From assembly GCA_023525715.1 (NCBI GenBank), contig CM042010.1, positions 66,865,966-66,929,965 on the forward strand: a stretch of 64,000 bases of DNA, written 5' to 3'. Both the position numbers and the translations under genes were made by a program. The stretch is from Cichorium intybus. Its lineage: Eukaryota; Streptophyta; Magnoliopsida; Asterales; Asteraceae. Below, piece by piece: positions 53,267-64,000 of this stretch. The notes under the pieces were generated by a model that ran no database searches, was not told the DNA's origin, and saw nothing but the letters and a program-made list of their open reading frames with translations. Every line of letters starts with the position of its first letter. The first letter of the stretch is position 1.

Positions 53267-53719
53267 ATGTCTTCGAACGGTTTTCGTATTGACGATCGTG
53301 TGGAAGTAATCGGTACCGGTGAAGGCTTTGAGAATTCGTATTACGGTGCCGGAATTATCGCGGGGGCGAGACACCACGTTCGAGTCAGATACGAAACGTT
53401 GGTTGATGATAGCGGTGAATTGCAGTTGGAGGAGACAGTGAGAGTCAATTGTATTCGAACTTATCCTGCCAATGTTGTGGTTTTTTATTCGCCTGGAGAT
53501 TTGGTAGACGTCTGGCACAATGACGGTTGGTGGAGGGGAAGGTACCGGCGTTTTGATATTGATCGGGAGGATGGTAGGTACTGTCGAGTATATTTTGATT
53601 ACATGGTGGAAAGTCTTCGCCACGAAAGCTACCGTACATTAGATGTTCGTTTGCATCAAGATTTTCATTTTGCTGATCATGTCAACTTTGTTCGGGTGTG
53701 GAATTATCGTAGGTTTTAA
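53267..53719 (+). CDS. Agenet (Tudor-like) domain protein
   Basis: Intact 150-residue frame. Residues 7-68 form one Agenet-like repeat (DDRVEVIGTGEGF..., VRVRYETLVDDSGELQLEE, ending in the Arg-containing IRTYP). Residues 76-140 form a second (GDLVDVWHNDGWWRGRY, then YFDY...). Paired Agenet domains in plants bind histone tails or proteins in chromatin and RNA processes; this one lacks any other domain. The ATG follows 'tttgtag' (a likely acceptor), and 'gtaagg' near 53189 could be the donor of a 5'-UTR intron of about 75 bp. It lies just inside a Helitron-like end and may be a captured gene fragment. Confidence 0.72.
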   Translation: MSSNGFRIDDRVEVIGTGEGFENSYYGAGIIAGARHHVRVRYETLVDDSGELQLEETVRVNCIRTYPANVVVFYSPGDLVDVWHNDGWWRGRYRRFDIDREDGRYCRVYFDYMVESLRHESYRTLDVRLHQDFHFADHVNFVRVWNYRRF

Positions 53720-54688
53720 GGAGTTTTAGTTGTTTGTTTTGGGGTTTGGTTTGTTGGTGCGGTAGGGTGTGTTTGCTGGTCATATGTTGGGTTTTGCTGT
53801 AACATGAAAAGTTTGCTGGTGGTTTAGTCGTAGATATGAATGGTTATGTTAGGTTTTTGTTGTTTTGGTTTCGAATGTTTTGGAGAAAGTCGTTGTATAA
53901 AAGGTATGGTTTGTGTTTGCTTTTTTCATCTTAATCAGTTTTTTTTTAATGCAGGTGGTATTTATGTTTTCGTTTTGAATATCTGGAAGTGTTTAAAGTA
54001 GAAAAGAAAGCAAACTTAAGAACCAGTTTTGAGGCGAAAAAAGGAAAAGAAAATGAATCAAATACAGTTAGTATCTTTTAATCCTTTGAACCTTCGAAAA
54101 AATCCATTTTATTTCTTAATTTTTCTAAAAATTTTGATAAACATTGCCCATTTTATGTTTTAATTTCAGGATGCAGTAATTAAAATCACAAGAATTTTTT
54201 TTTTCAGTGTTAACGAATTGTTAGAATTATAATGAAAATAAATTTAGTTATTTTATTGTTAATTGTAAATCTTAAATTTTTTTTTAAATTATAACCAAAT
54301 TCAAACTAAAGTGTTGATAGCGCATACATGTAGATCCGTGTATTGAATTTATATTGTGGTATATTGCCATTCGTTTGTTAAATATTTGTAAAGTTCTTTT
54401 AATATATTGTAATTTTTTTATTACGGATTTATGGATAGGTGTTGGTAGATATAGTAAATTTTGTTGTTAACTATCTAATCGACATCTATTGGTATCTTTA
54501 ATGCATTATTTTTTCAACGTTATAGGAGAAATGTGTGTATAGATTTTGGAAGATGTTTTGAAAGAATATTTCTTTCTATTTAATGCAGTGACAGATGAAC
54601 TGAATTCATTGCCTTACGTTACTGATATCGCGTAAATTATACATATTTTCCGCACGATATCAGTGTGATTTTAGTTTAGTTTCATATA
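53720..54688. other. 3' flank of the Agenet ORF, AT-rich
   Basis: May include a 3' UTR: a 'taatgcag' acceptor-like site lies near 53955. No further coding sequence was recognised. Confidence 0.4.
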
Positions 54689-54828
54689 TGTTATGAACTA
54701 AAAGATACCTAATATGCATAAATATTCGTTTTGAAGCTAAAAAGACGCGTTTGGAGCTAAGGAACGAATTACACAAACATTTGAGCTTAAAAAGAAGCAA
54801 AGTGCAAAACTGCCTGAAGCTATGGGCG

Positions 54829-55102
54829 CACCCCGCCCACATCTAGGCGCACTGCGCCCAGGAGGGTTCCGAGATAGCTTTTCCGTCCGACTTTTGATTA
54901 AAATATTCAAGCGTGCGTTCATCCAATGATTCAACGGACTTGCCAAGCATGTGCAAGGGCGCACCCCGCCTACTTTTGGGCGCACCGCGCCTCAGATCCG
55001 ACATTAAAGCTGCAGACACACGTGCTTCTTCCAGCGATAAAGATGCGAACGTGCTGAGATCCACTTTGGGCGCACCGCGCCTCATTTTGGGCGCACCGCG
55101 CC
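54829..55102. repeat. GGGCGCACCGCGCC motif cluster
   Basis: Six copies (54829, 54846, 54958, 54978, 55067, 55089) of a GC-rich imperfect palindrome directly upstream of the TATA box at 55119. Confidence 0.8.
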
Positions 55103-55118
55103 CAGCGCCTGTTCCAGC

Positions 55119-55126
55119 TATAAATA
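55119..55126 (+). promoter_or_regulatory. TATA box of LTR G
   Basis: TATAAATA, 17 bp after the last GC-rich motif. Confidence 0.6.
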
Positions 55127-56860
55127 CAAGCCCTTCAGCTCTTCTTTGAGAGATCACCTTCATACCAGATCACATCTCTGCACCTCCACACCACCAAACT
55201 CGGTAGTTTGCCTCCTGCATCTGCCAGAAAGCTTGTAGAATCAAAGGGGAACCTATGGAATCGAGAGCTTGAAGAATGTTCGGCCGGGACTTCATTCGGT
55301 TTGCTTTATATATGTTTAGCATTCTATTATGATTTCCTAAGCCGTATTCTTCAGATTATGTTATCTGCATTATTTATTACTTAGATTTGATTACTGTTTG
55401 GTTATGATTTGATTGTTATTTATCGGATATTGAACGTTTTATATTTTATCTTGCATAATTCATTTGACGTCATTTATGTTAAAGAACCTTTCTTTTGGAC
55501 TTATTGCTGAGTTATTTTAGTCTAGAGGACCAATCTGACTATATGACTTTTATCATAACTGTGCTATGACCATTAGGCAGATATGACTAGTGATGGACCA
55601 AATCCTAGGGTTAGGTCACGAAGGTAGAATCTTATATGTATATGCAAAGTCTGTACTAGAGTGCCAATCTATACAAACCAATTTGATTATCATGACCATT
55701 GAGATCAAAAGCTCGAATGAATCCTGTATGATACGAACCAATACATGATTATTTTGGAAAATGTAATTGCATGACCATTGCCATTAATGACCTTATAATC
55801 ATAGGAATAGGTAGTTGGACCAAAACATCTAATCACTTTAGAAATCGGTATTTAACGTTCAATATCCATTGCACTAATAACATATCAAACATAACTAGAT
55901 GGTTCAATCGAATCTAAGTATTAATGTTTACTTTTATGTTTTGTAATTTATATTTCCCGTAGCTTTTGCCTAGGTGATGTTGATTCATTAATAATAATAT
56001 GTGTTGATCTAGTTCTTGATTCGAGTTTAACATCGGTTAGGATATATAACTTGCATGCTATACATATTAAATGTGGTTACAGTTTGTATTCTTGATTGCC
56101 ATCTTCATATGATTAAGTTTAAATGGCCATTTAAACGTATTGATCACATGAACCGTTGTGATGTATAATTGACAACTATATATCATATCATTGGACTAGT
56201 TATTGACTATTTAACTAGGAAGGTTATCTAAGTTATAAACTTGATTAGTGAAATAAGACTTATATCACATTTAGTTGCAACTCATGACCATTGATTGTAT
56301 GAACATATCACTTTGACCATTAGGATATGGACTATGTTTGCATGCTAGATTGTATTAATAATTCATGATTATAAGTTATTTAGTTGCATGACCATTGTGC
56401 TATTTTAACTTATTAGTCATAGAATTGGTGACTTGACCATACGATCCTACAACTTAATGCAACCTATTTTAACTCATTCCACATAATCAAAACTAGTCAA
56501 CATAGGTTTATATGAATCAACAGATCCTAGACAAAAGTTTCCCTTGTTATTTTTGTTATGATCATTTATTATTTCGTCATTTATTTTATAATCAAAGTTT
56601 TACGAGTTTTCATTAAAACTCGCCTCTGAATTTTTGCTTGAATAATTATTAATTGATAATTGATTTTCTTAACTTAAAAATGTCCGTTTTCCCTTGGGTC
56701 CGACAACCCGGATTTACCATTACTATACTACAATCGACTAGGTACACTTGCCTAATTGTGTTGTTCTATTCATACATGGTATTTCCCTGTTTAAAAATGT
56801 AAAACTAATGTGAAAATCATTTTCGAAAATCATATATACGCTCGTAACACACCAAGTTCT

Positions 56861-56876
56861 TGGTGCCGTTTCTGGG
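56861..56876 (+). other. Primer-binding site, tRNA-Asp-like
   Basis: TGGTGCCGTTTCTGGG, about 13 of 16 matching the tRNA-Asp site; 11 nt from the presumed LTR end, which is farther than usual. Confidence 0.45.
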
Positions 56877-57014
56877 TATTTTATATGTATGTTTGAAAAC
56901 ACAACATTACCATTAATATATTCTTTGTTTTATGTTGAATAGATGAGTAGTGTATTCAATATCGCATGTCATAGGGCTTTTTCAGGCCAGGAGATGAGGA
57001 TGAACATTCATTAA

Positions 57015-57879
57015 ATAGATTGCCGATTTACCATTTACCATTTAATGCTAGATATCAGGCCTCTCTTTTGTGATTTGTAACCTCCGACTGCATTCTGCCC
57101 ATGTGTAAGAACTCTCTCTTTTTAATTACTATCCCTCTACTACTGTCACTCTCCCTCGTTTTTTCATATACACGTGTACCTACACATCCTCTACCTAATG
57201 TTGGAGTAAAAGAGGAGTTAATATTGGTAAACTACCATTACTAACCCTCTACCTTTTTCTGTTTATGCATATTCGTATACCACCATCACCGTTTGCTATA
57301 GGTTTAAGAAATATAAGTGAATATATGGTTTGATTTCAGATTTGAAAACGTTGGGGTTTGATTTGGATATGAATTGGTTTCCATTTGTCTTTGATTTGAA
57401 TTTTCATATTCAATTGCAAACTTTACATATTTGGTTCTTTAATTTTTCAACGATCTTTTCTGTTGATTTATGATATTTATTAGTTTTATTAAGCATAATA
57501 GTTTCAAATCATATATCAAAAGTATGAAAAAGTTTATATAAAAAATCTCAAATCTATCAAGAATTGTATATGCAAATTAGTAAATGGATTTTTGTTTTCT
57601 GTAGTAATTTGGTTTTGTTACCCTATTTATGTTAGTGGGTGGTCTGAAGACACAAATAAATATATTAATATGATTCCAATGGTGTAACAAAATACATTTT
57701 AAAACAAAATCCATGTAGGTAAGTTTTGTAGCTTCAAACCTTTAGATTGTGTTAAAAATCGATAAATCTTTTCACATTGTATTAGATTGTTGAGTTAGTT
57801 GAAAAAAAAACATAAATACCCAAATTTGATATTTTTGATAAAAAAATTCAAAATATTCTAGTTAATCTTTGTGTTATTT
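57015..57879. other. Unassigned AT-rich stretch
   Basis: No ORF, repeat or element boundary recognised. Confidence 0.5.
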
Positions 57880-58720
57880 TATGATTTTAACGATTAAAAA
57901 AAATTTGTAAAAAAAGGAAAAAGTAATTTTAAGTGCTGTTATTAGTACAAACGAATATACAATGGATAATAGTTACAGTTTAGATTTTGTTCAATAAATT
58001 TATTTGTTTAAAAACAAAAATGGCATAGAAAGGAAAAAAATCGGATTTGAAAGAATTTGAAAACAATGTTTGAAGTATTTTGTTTTTACAAAACTAATGT
58101 TACAAAGCGTGATTAAAAATCAATCAAATTTAAACAAAATTTGTATTATTTCATTTTATAATAATATTTTTAAGAAAAATATTTGTTATTATTTAGTTGT
58201 AACGATTATAAGTATTTGATTACCAAAACGTAAGTTAAGCTGCAGCAATGTTATTAATGTGAATGGATATATAATACAACATAAACAGATTTTTGCATTT
58301 TTTTAAATACTTCTAATAAAAAAATATCAAAATTTTTAATTAATATTAATTTTTTCAAATTTGAATGAAATTTTTTTTTCATAAAATAAAAAAAGACTAA
58401 TTTTAATTCCTATTGTTAGTACAAACGGATATACAATGGACAATAGTTAAACCTTTAAGTATTTTTTTAAGAAATTAATTTTTTTTTAAAAAAAAGAAAG
58501 GCATACAGAGGAAAAGAATTTCGGATTTGAAAGAATTAGAAAACAATTTTTGAAGTATTTTATTTTCACAAAGATAATGTTTGGAAATGTATTTAAATTT
58601 TAATAAAATTTAATTAAGTATTCTATTATTTAAATTTATAATAATTTTTTCAAGATAAATAATTTTCATTCATTTGTTAATGTAATTTAAGTTTACGTTT
58701 TTTAAGAATTTTTTTTGGCA
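57880..58720. repeat. Diverged tandem duplication, about 475-bp unit
   Basis: Landmarks recur at a 474-478 bp offset: 'ttagtacaaacg.atatacaatgg' at 57941 and 58415, 'ggcata..' then 'tcggatttgaaagaatt' at 58022 and 58500. AT-rich, noncoding. Confidence 0.75.
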
Positions 58721-58902
58721 TTTCGTTTGTAATTTTTTAATGTTAACGAATTATTTTTCTGCAAGTCTGTATATATTGGAAACAAACTTTTTTTTTAATA
58801 CCGTTAGGAGTACAATACAAACTTAAAACATAAAAATTTATTGAAAACTTTTATTACAACAATAGACAGTAAAGCAGCTGCATTGACCAACTATTTTGAT
58901 AT

Positions 58903-59229
58903 TTACCTATTATCTATATCTTCATAAATTTTGTTGATTTTTTCCTGTATTGAACCAATTTCTTTGATGGCTTCATTTATCTGCGTTATGATGTTGTCTT
59001 TCAATTGTCGTAAGCCATTTTTCGCAAGCTCAATTGAAGTTGAGTCAGCACCTCGCTCGAGAATTTCGATGGTTTCTGTGGCTATGTCGTCGTTCTGTGT
59101 GGCATTGCGTACGAAATCGTGTGCAGTGGTAAGATGTTGATATAGTATATCGAGTTCTCTTTTTTGTTTCTCCATGGCTTCATTTTGATTTCCGGTTTGG
59201 TTATTAAACGGATTTGAAGAAGAAGCCAT
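58903..59229 (-). CDS. Small coiled-coil protein, unrecognised
   Basis: The minus-strand frame starts at MASSSNPFNNQ (ATG near 59229; an ATG five codons upstream also exists) and ends at 58903. It is about 108 residues, with an Asn/Gln-rich head and then largely helical heptad-like sequence (KQKRELDILYQHL..., RQLKDNIITQINEAIKEIGSIQEKINKIYEDID). No family recognised. Its composition is more protein-like than the surrounding AT-rich DNA, and a 'ttcctcc'-type upstream context is absent. It might be a Helitron-captured exon or a small gene. Confidence 0.4.
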   Translation of the reverse strand: MASSSNPFNNQTGNQNEAMEKQKRELDILYQHLTTAHDFVRNATQNDDIATETIEILERGADSTSIELAKNGLRQLKDNIITQINEAIKEIGSIQEKINKIYEDIDNR

Positions 59230-59271
59230 GGTAGTAGTAAGCAATTACAGATGATTACTAATGTTATTGAA

Positions 59272-59480
59272 GTTATCACACCCCCAAACCACGATGGCGG
59301 AATCGTCTGAGGGCGGAATGGGACATAGCATCACAACCATGCATACATTGAAACATAAGTAGATAACAACCATCATACATTATAATTGGAAAGTTACATT
59401 GTTCAAACGGTATTGTTTCAACCAAATTACAGTATGATAATGAAATAAGTAAAAGAGACGTCTTCGCGCCCCATTCCAAA
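59272..59480 (-). repeat. Gypsy LTR-like fragment
   Basis: Begins 'tcacacccccaaaccacgat', a phrase like the ends of plant Gypsy LTRs read from the far side. No partner or second end found. Confidence 0.3.
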
Positions 59481-59693
59481 AAGTTAGTCGGATCTAACTA
59501 ATTAGTAGAATATAGTTTTAATACCATAAAACTCGTATGTATATGTAAATCGTACTTATGTTCATATCTTAATGAAATGTTGTTTTAATTTCCATAAAAC
59601 CAGTGTGTATAAGTAAAACCATACTTATATTTGTAACTTGTTAGAATGTAGTTTTGATACCATAAAACTCGTATGTATAAGTAAAACCGTATT
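59481..59693. repeat. Three degenerate tandem copies, about 70 bp
   Basis: Units contain 'ccataaaactcgtatgtata' (59523, 59594 diverged, 59660). Confidence 0.65.
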
Positions 59694-60544
59694 TGTAAGA
59701 ACCCGCGAAAAAGTTAAAAAAAAAAGGGGTAAAACCGTCTTTTGTCACGTTTCATGATTATTATGTGTAATAATATGTATTTGTGAAATTATAATGTAAG
59801 AAATAAAAGTTTACATGAAATTTGGAGTTTTGCCGCGTGAATAGTGAAAAATGGCCAAAAAGGGCAAAATGGTCATTTGACATGAAAATGACCAAAAATG
59901 TCAAGAAAATGTAAAATTGGAAGTAATGAAGCATAAATGGTAAAGTTATGACCTTTGGACCATTTTTGAAGGAAAGTTTGGAAGTTAGGGACTAAAATGT
60001 AATTATTTTATAAATATTAATTATATTAATAAGAGAGTAATTACTCTCATTTCCCAGAAGTATGCAGAGGATTCTAGAGAGTACGAGAGAGAGCTAGAGG
60101 GAGCAAGGGAGAAGAAGCAAAGGCACAAGAATCGTTGCTAAGAAATCAAGAGAAACTTTGGAATTGAAGATTCCAAGCTCTAAGAGGTAATGTTCTAACC
60201 TAGGTTTTTGTGTGTGTTCTTGATTTGGTTCTTGGGTTGAGTTGAAACTGCAATTGTAGTTATAAATCATGTGGGTTAAGTAGCTAATGCTTCCAATAAG
60301 CCATTAGTTAGGAACTTAACTCAAAAACATGAAAGTAGAATGCTATTCTTGAGAATTTTCAAGTTTAGCCAAGAACTTTAATTTCTGCAATTGATCTATT
60401 AAAGTGTTTTTAATGGCTTAAAATGTGTTATTAGTCAAGGGTTTTAGTCCTAGAACAAACCCCAGGTGATTAAGACCTGGAATAAGAGCTTAAAGTCCCA
60501 AAACTACATGCTACAGTGCCAAATCGCGACTGATCAGGAGCCTG

Positions 60545-60630
60545 CCCAGGCGCTAGGCGTGGCGCGCCCAGGCTCTAGGCGAGGCGCGCCCAGGTGCGGT
60601 GCGCCCTGGTCCTGGCGCGGTGCGCCCTCA
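60545..60630. repeat. GC-rich GGCGCGGTGCGCC cassette in LTR D
   Basis: Four to five copies of the complement of the motif seen at 33354 and 54829, about 0.85-0.94 kb from the LTR start. Confidence 0.75.
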
Positions 60631-61593
60631 GACAGGGACCAAAAATGTTAGAAATTTCAATTGTCAGAAATCATAGCTAGACATGTCCGATTGACCTGAA
60701 ATTTTAGCCATAACCCTAAAATGGTATAAGAACATGTTGGGAATGGTCAAAACCGCAATCCGACCTTGCGGAAAAGTCACTGTAGCGGCAGTGGCTAAAA
60801 TTACTATTTATGTTAAAACTTGATTTTTGGAATTTGAGCTAGACTTGTCCAATTGACTTCAAATTTGAAACACAAGTCTAATATGGCCTAAGATTTCATG
60901 GAAAAGAGTCGGAACTGAAATACGACCCCTCGGGGGTACTGTATCAAAATACGCGTATTTCGGAGAAAATTATCAAATGAGTTTATTAATGGTTAACTAA
61001 TTAGTATAACCTGAAGTTGAGTCGTATGAGACCTTAGAACTGTAAAGTCAGTTGTATTATGTACTTAATAAGTATATATACGTGATAATTGTATAGGTGG
61101 TGCTTCAAACATTGTTGAGCACGGAAAAGGGAAAGGTGTGCGAGAAGCTTAGTGATTTATAACTATATCAAGGTGAGTTTTATGAGGATTTTTCTAGTAC
61201 ATAGCCAAATGATATTTTCAGAAAAGTATGAGATTTCCAAATGTTTTAGATACTAAAGTTTGGAAATAGTTTTGAAATTAGCTCCAAGAGCTAAGTGTTT
61301 AAAAGAGATTTTAAAGAAATTTTAAAGAAGTTCAGTTTTGTTAAAAGAAGTATAGTTTGTAAAGTTTTGAAAGAAGCTCCATATGAGAGCTAAAGATTTT
61401 GAAGTTAGTTTTAAAGTGATTTTCAAGAGTATGAGTCAAAGAGTTAAAGTTTGAGTTTGTTCTGAAATTGTGTCAATATATTTGACCGATTTGAGATAAA
61501 ATGAAGAAAGTAAAAAGATAAGAACCAAAGCAAAGAAAGTTGTAAGAGTTAGTTGTCCGGACTAGGATCACCCACATAATCGGGGGATTAGAT

Positions 61594-61634
61594 GACACTA
61601 CTGGGATGGTACCTCCCGTCGCGAAGTAGTTGTC
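61594..61634 (+). promoter_or_regulatory. Conserved 41-nt hairpin box in LTR D
   Basis: Plus-strand copy of the box at 13734, 43379 and 49971. Arms GACACTACT and AGTAGTTGTC pair with one bulge around GGGATGGTACCTCCC. Confidence 0.65.
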
Positions 61635-62241
61635 TAGCTTAAGTATACCCTTGTGCTTGAATCCGTTCCAAGTCACAAAGGGGAGACAGAATGAGCATAA
61701 CCAAGCGGACGGATCTGTTCTGTCCTGCGAGGGGAGCTAGTTGAATGAATTAATTAAACTAATTCATAAGTTTCAGTTGGTCACGAGTAAATGAGAAAGA
61801 AAGCAGTTTTAAAGAATAAAACAGTTTTAAAGAATAAAACAGTTTTAAAGTAAGAAACAGTTTTGAGAAAGGAAGTATTTTGAGTTTGAAAATAGTAAAG
61901 CAAAGAGATTTAAAATTTGTTTATAGTAGTTTATCAGTTTACTTGTTATTAATTCAAGTTTTGAGCAGAAATATTTTGGGTCTAAAACCCATATTACTCA
62001 CGAGGCTTTATGTCTCACGTATACTATTTTGAAATGCTATGTACTTAGGTGGACGGAGCGGAGATTTCAGTTGGGACCGGTTTATGTACTGTAAGTTTAA
62101 ATTATGGTTATCTGTATTGAGTCTGTAATACCCTTTCAGAGTAAAGTTTGTAAAAGAAAAATTTTAAGTAACTATTTTTCAGTCACGTTTTGTAATGTAA
62201 ACTGTATTTAAATACGGCTTAAGAAAGGGGTGTTACAGTTT

Positions 62242-62254
62242 TGGTATCAGAGCC
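62242..62254 (+). other. Primer-binding site of element D
   Basis: TGGTATCAGAGCC, 4 nt after the LTR end. Confidence 0.9.
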
Positions 62255-64000
62255 ATAGTTTAAGCGAACTAGGTGTCAGTACTTGAACCTAGACTTAAAC
62301 TATGTAGGAGTTAAGTAGAGTATATACTTGAGTATGATGTTGAGAATAAGTAGAATTGGGAGTAAATTCACAACAGCGGAACATGAGTCCTGGTGGTAAA
62401 ACGGGAAGCAAATGTGTATAGGTGGTTATAATAATATGGGCCCGTACTATTCTAATCACAGGATATACATTTGAGTCTGGTAGAACCACCCAGGAATTAT
62501 GTGAAGCTGTAAGAGATAAGTGTAAGAGGTTTGAGGGGTATAAATTCAGTATACCTATGGAAGAAAATCCAGTATGACTGGAAAGACTAAAGTATAAAAG
62601 AAAAAGTGTTAAAGATGAAGTAACAAATACGAAGTAAGTAGTGGGGAAAACCCCATACCTTATAAGAATCAGTGTAAAATATATGTAATAAAACATAAGA
62701 AAGTATGAGTAAAGAGCATTGAAAATAAGATGACAAGAATAAAAAGGTAATGACGAAGGAAAGTTCAAATTCGTGGTTGGGATAACCACTGAATAATAAG
62801 AGAAATAACGTAAAGTATGAAAGGAATTAATAAAATAGACATGGTCAGAAAATATAAACATATTGAAAATGTTAATAGAAGTAATGGAGTATATAGAACA
62901 ATTATAAAAAAAACAAGAGTAATGTCACTACAGTGACTAAAGAAAGAAATATTGGAAAAGAAAGTGAATACTGATATATGAATGAAATACATATAAGGAA
63001 GAAAAATGAAAACATTTAAGTAGAAAGAGTAAAAAGGAAATGAGCTGGGTTTGCAATTGTAGACAAACCCAAAAGACGTATAAAAGAGTATGAAATAAAT
63101 ATTAAGAAATAGTAAGATGTATTATTCATGGACAACCAAGAGATTAAAGTATGTATATAAAAGTTGTAAATAAGATGGTATAAAATGAAAGCAAAATACT
63201 TAACCAAGTATTAGATAAGGAATCAAGGATAGAAAAGAAAGCGTAAGAAATGGGAAGTCGTGACTTCCAAACTTGGAAGAAGTATGACAAGGAAAGATAT
63301 CCAATGATTGGAATAAATAAATAAGTCGTAAGTATAGTGCTATAATGAGTAATATAACAAAGTAAGTTACCTAAAAAAAATCGTTAAAGACTATGAGCAA
63401 GTTGCATTGTTATAATGCAAGAGAATGAATTGAGAAATAGAGATTTAATGCCTAATCAATGTGTTGGACGACAAGTTAAAGATACGACAGACAAAGATGA
63501 TAATGAGAAGAATATAAAGATAGTTATTAAAGAAATGGTCACTTGAAATCAGATTTAGTGACTATATAAAGTATAAATAAGAAGAACTGTGAATGATAAA
63601 AGGATAACCGAAAGAATGTGAAAAAAATGACTGAGAGTTATAAATAACCTAAGATAAAGAGTAAAAGTGAATATCCAGATAAATCTTAGACAAAGAGTCA
63701 AATATGAAATAAGAATTAAAATAAAGAGACAGGAGGTGACTACCTCTAAGCGGAAGTAACGGGTAAAAGTAACCAAAGATTAGAGAAATGGTCGGAACAT
63801 GACTAGTAGTTATGGAACATCGGAAAGAGTATAGCGTATGTCGCTTTAAAATATATATAAATAAAAAGAGTAAAGAAAAGAAGCATAAAGGAAAGAACAA
63901 TGTAATGTGTTGGGCATATAGCCTCATGACACATAGAGAGAAATGGTAAAAAGAATAATAAAAGAAATTTTAAGTATCAAACCTAGAAAGTTTACAAGTA
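62255..64000 (+). other. Noncoding purine-rich internal region of element D
   Basis: No plus-strand ORF of note. The minus-strand ORFs (for example 62861-62295) are Leu/Ser/Tyr-rich shadows of the purine bias. Box shared with C at 62409-62449. Confidence 0.65.

Larger units (their letters stand above)
54689..57014 (+). mobile_element. Gypsy element remnant G: LTR plus internal stub
   Basis: LTR 54689-56849 (TGTTATGAAC ... CTCGTAACA), then a primer site and a 23-codon ATG frame (56943-57014) that stops. No second LTR in the window. The ends are inferred from the matching TGTTA/TAACA and the primer site, not from a second copy. Confidence 0.55.
59694..62237 (+). repeat. 5' LTR of element D
   Basis: Starts TGTAAGAACCCGCG and ends GGGGTGTTACA. 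A GC-rich cassette lies at 60545-60630. A leader-like section at 60050-60190 ends in 'agaggtaatg', which could be a splice donor. Conserved box at 61594-61634. Confidence 0.8.
59694..64000 (+). mobile_element. Element D: non-autonomous Gypsy-like retrotransposon, 5' part
   Basis: LTR 59694-62237 followed by an initiator-Met primer site and an internal region that runs past the window edge. The 1.7 kb of visible internal sequence has no gag frame and is purine-rich, like element C. It shares the 41-nt internal box and the 41-nt LTR box with C, but most of its LTR differs, so it is a separate subfamily. Confidence 0.8.

Noticed and set aside
62295..62861. 188-codon minus-strand ORF, hydrophobic
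   Set aside because: Antisense shadow of the purine-rich internal region of element D; hydrophobic Leu/Tyr/Phe composition arises from pyrimidine-rich codons.

Overview
This window looks like an intergenic, transposon-packed segment of a flowering-plant nuclear genome, most likely a eudicot. Asteraceae is a guess from the repeat style and is not proven. The sequence is AT-rich and has no bacterial or organellar features. Almost everything that can be assigned is an LTR retrotransposon, a solo LTR, a MITE, a Helitron end or a microsatellite. Only two short ORFs outside LTR elements look like possible genes: an Agenet/Tudor-like protein at 53267-53719 (+) and a small coiled-coil protein at 58903-59229 (-).

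Layout. 1-1648: 5' end of a minus-strand Ty3/Gypsy element with a tRNA-Asp-type primer site. 2667-11971: complete but decayed minus-strand Ty1/Copia element (target duplication TGGAG) with broken gag, protease-integrase, RT and RNase H. 13177-23828: one Gypsy-type LTR split by three nested insertions: element A (13812-21030), a solo LTR (21082-21973) and a hAT-type MITE (22866-23416, 8-bp duplication CTTGGGAA). 24196-31766: element B (+, duplication ATTAT), a gag-only non-autonomous Copia-type element and an inverted relative of A. 31882-34286: solo Gypsy LTR (duplication ATTAG). 36161-42268: a second Copia element. 42368-52700: element C, a large non-autonomous Gypsy-like element with 3.74-kb LTRs. 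This Copia element and C both sit in the same (TA)n tract with duplication TATAT. 52904 onward: a Helitron-like terminus followed by the Agenet ORF. 54689-57014: a Gypsy LTR with an internal stub. 59694-64000: element D (+), a relative of C that runs off the window.

The most unusual signal is in A and B. Their leader and the roughly 3.8-kb domain downstream of gag have no pol ORF but are tiled with short hairpins whose pairing is kept by compensatory changes between A and B. Four longer hairpins in each element carry the same apex (GGAGCGYGTGTGG, then a few variable bases, then ACCGGCAC) on stems of unrelated sequence. This looks like a selected structured RNA carried by a gag-only retrotransposon family.

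Other second-look items: a primer-binding site that matches an internal piece of tRNA-Ile with a C opposite the inosine wobble base; two 41-nt boxes conserved among the noncoding C/D/E family; and a GC-rich cassette of changing sequence at the same offset in several LTRs. All identities, divergences and structures were read by eye. No alignment, folding or database search was run.
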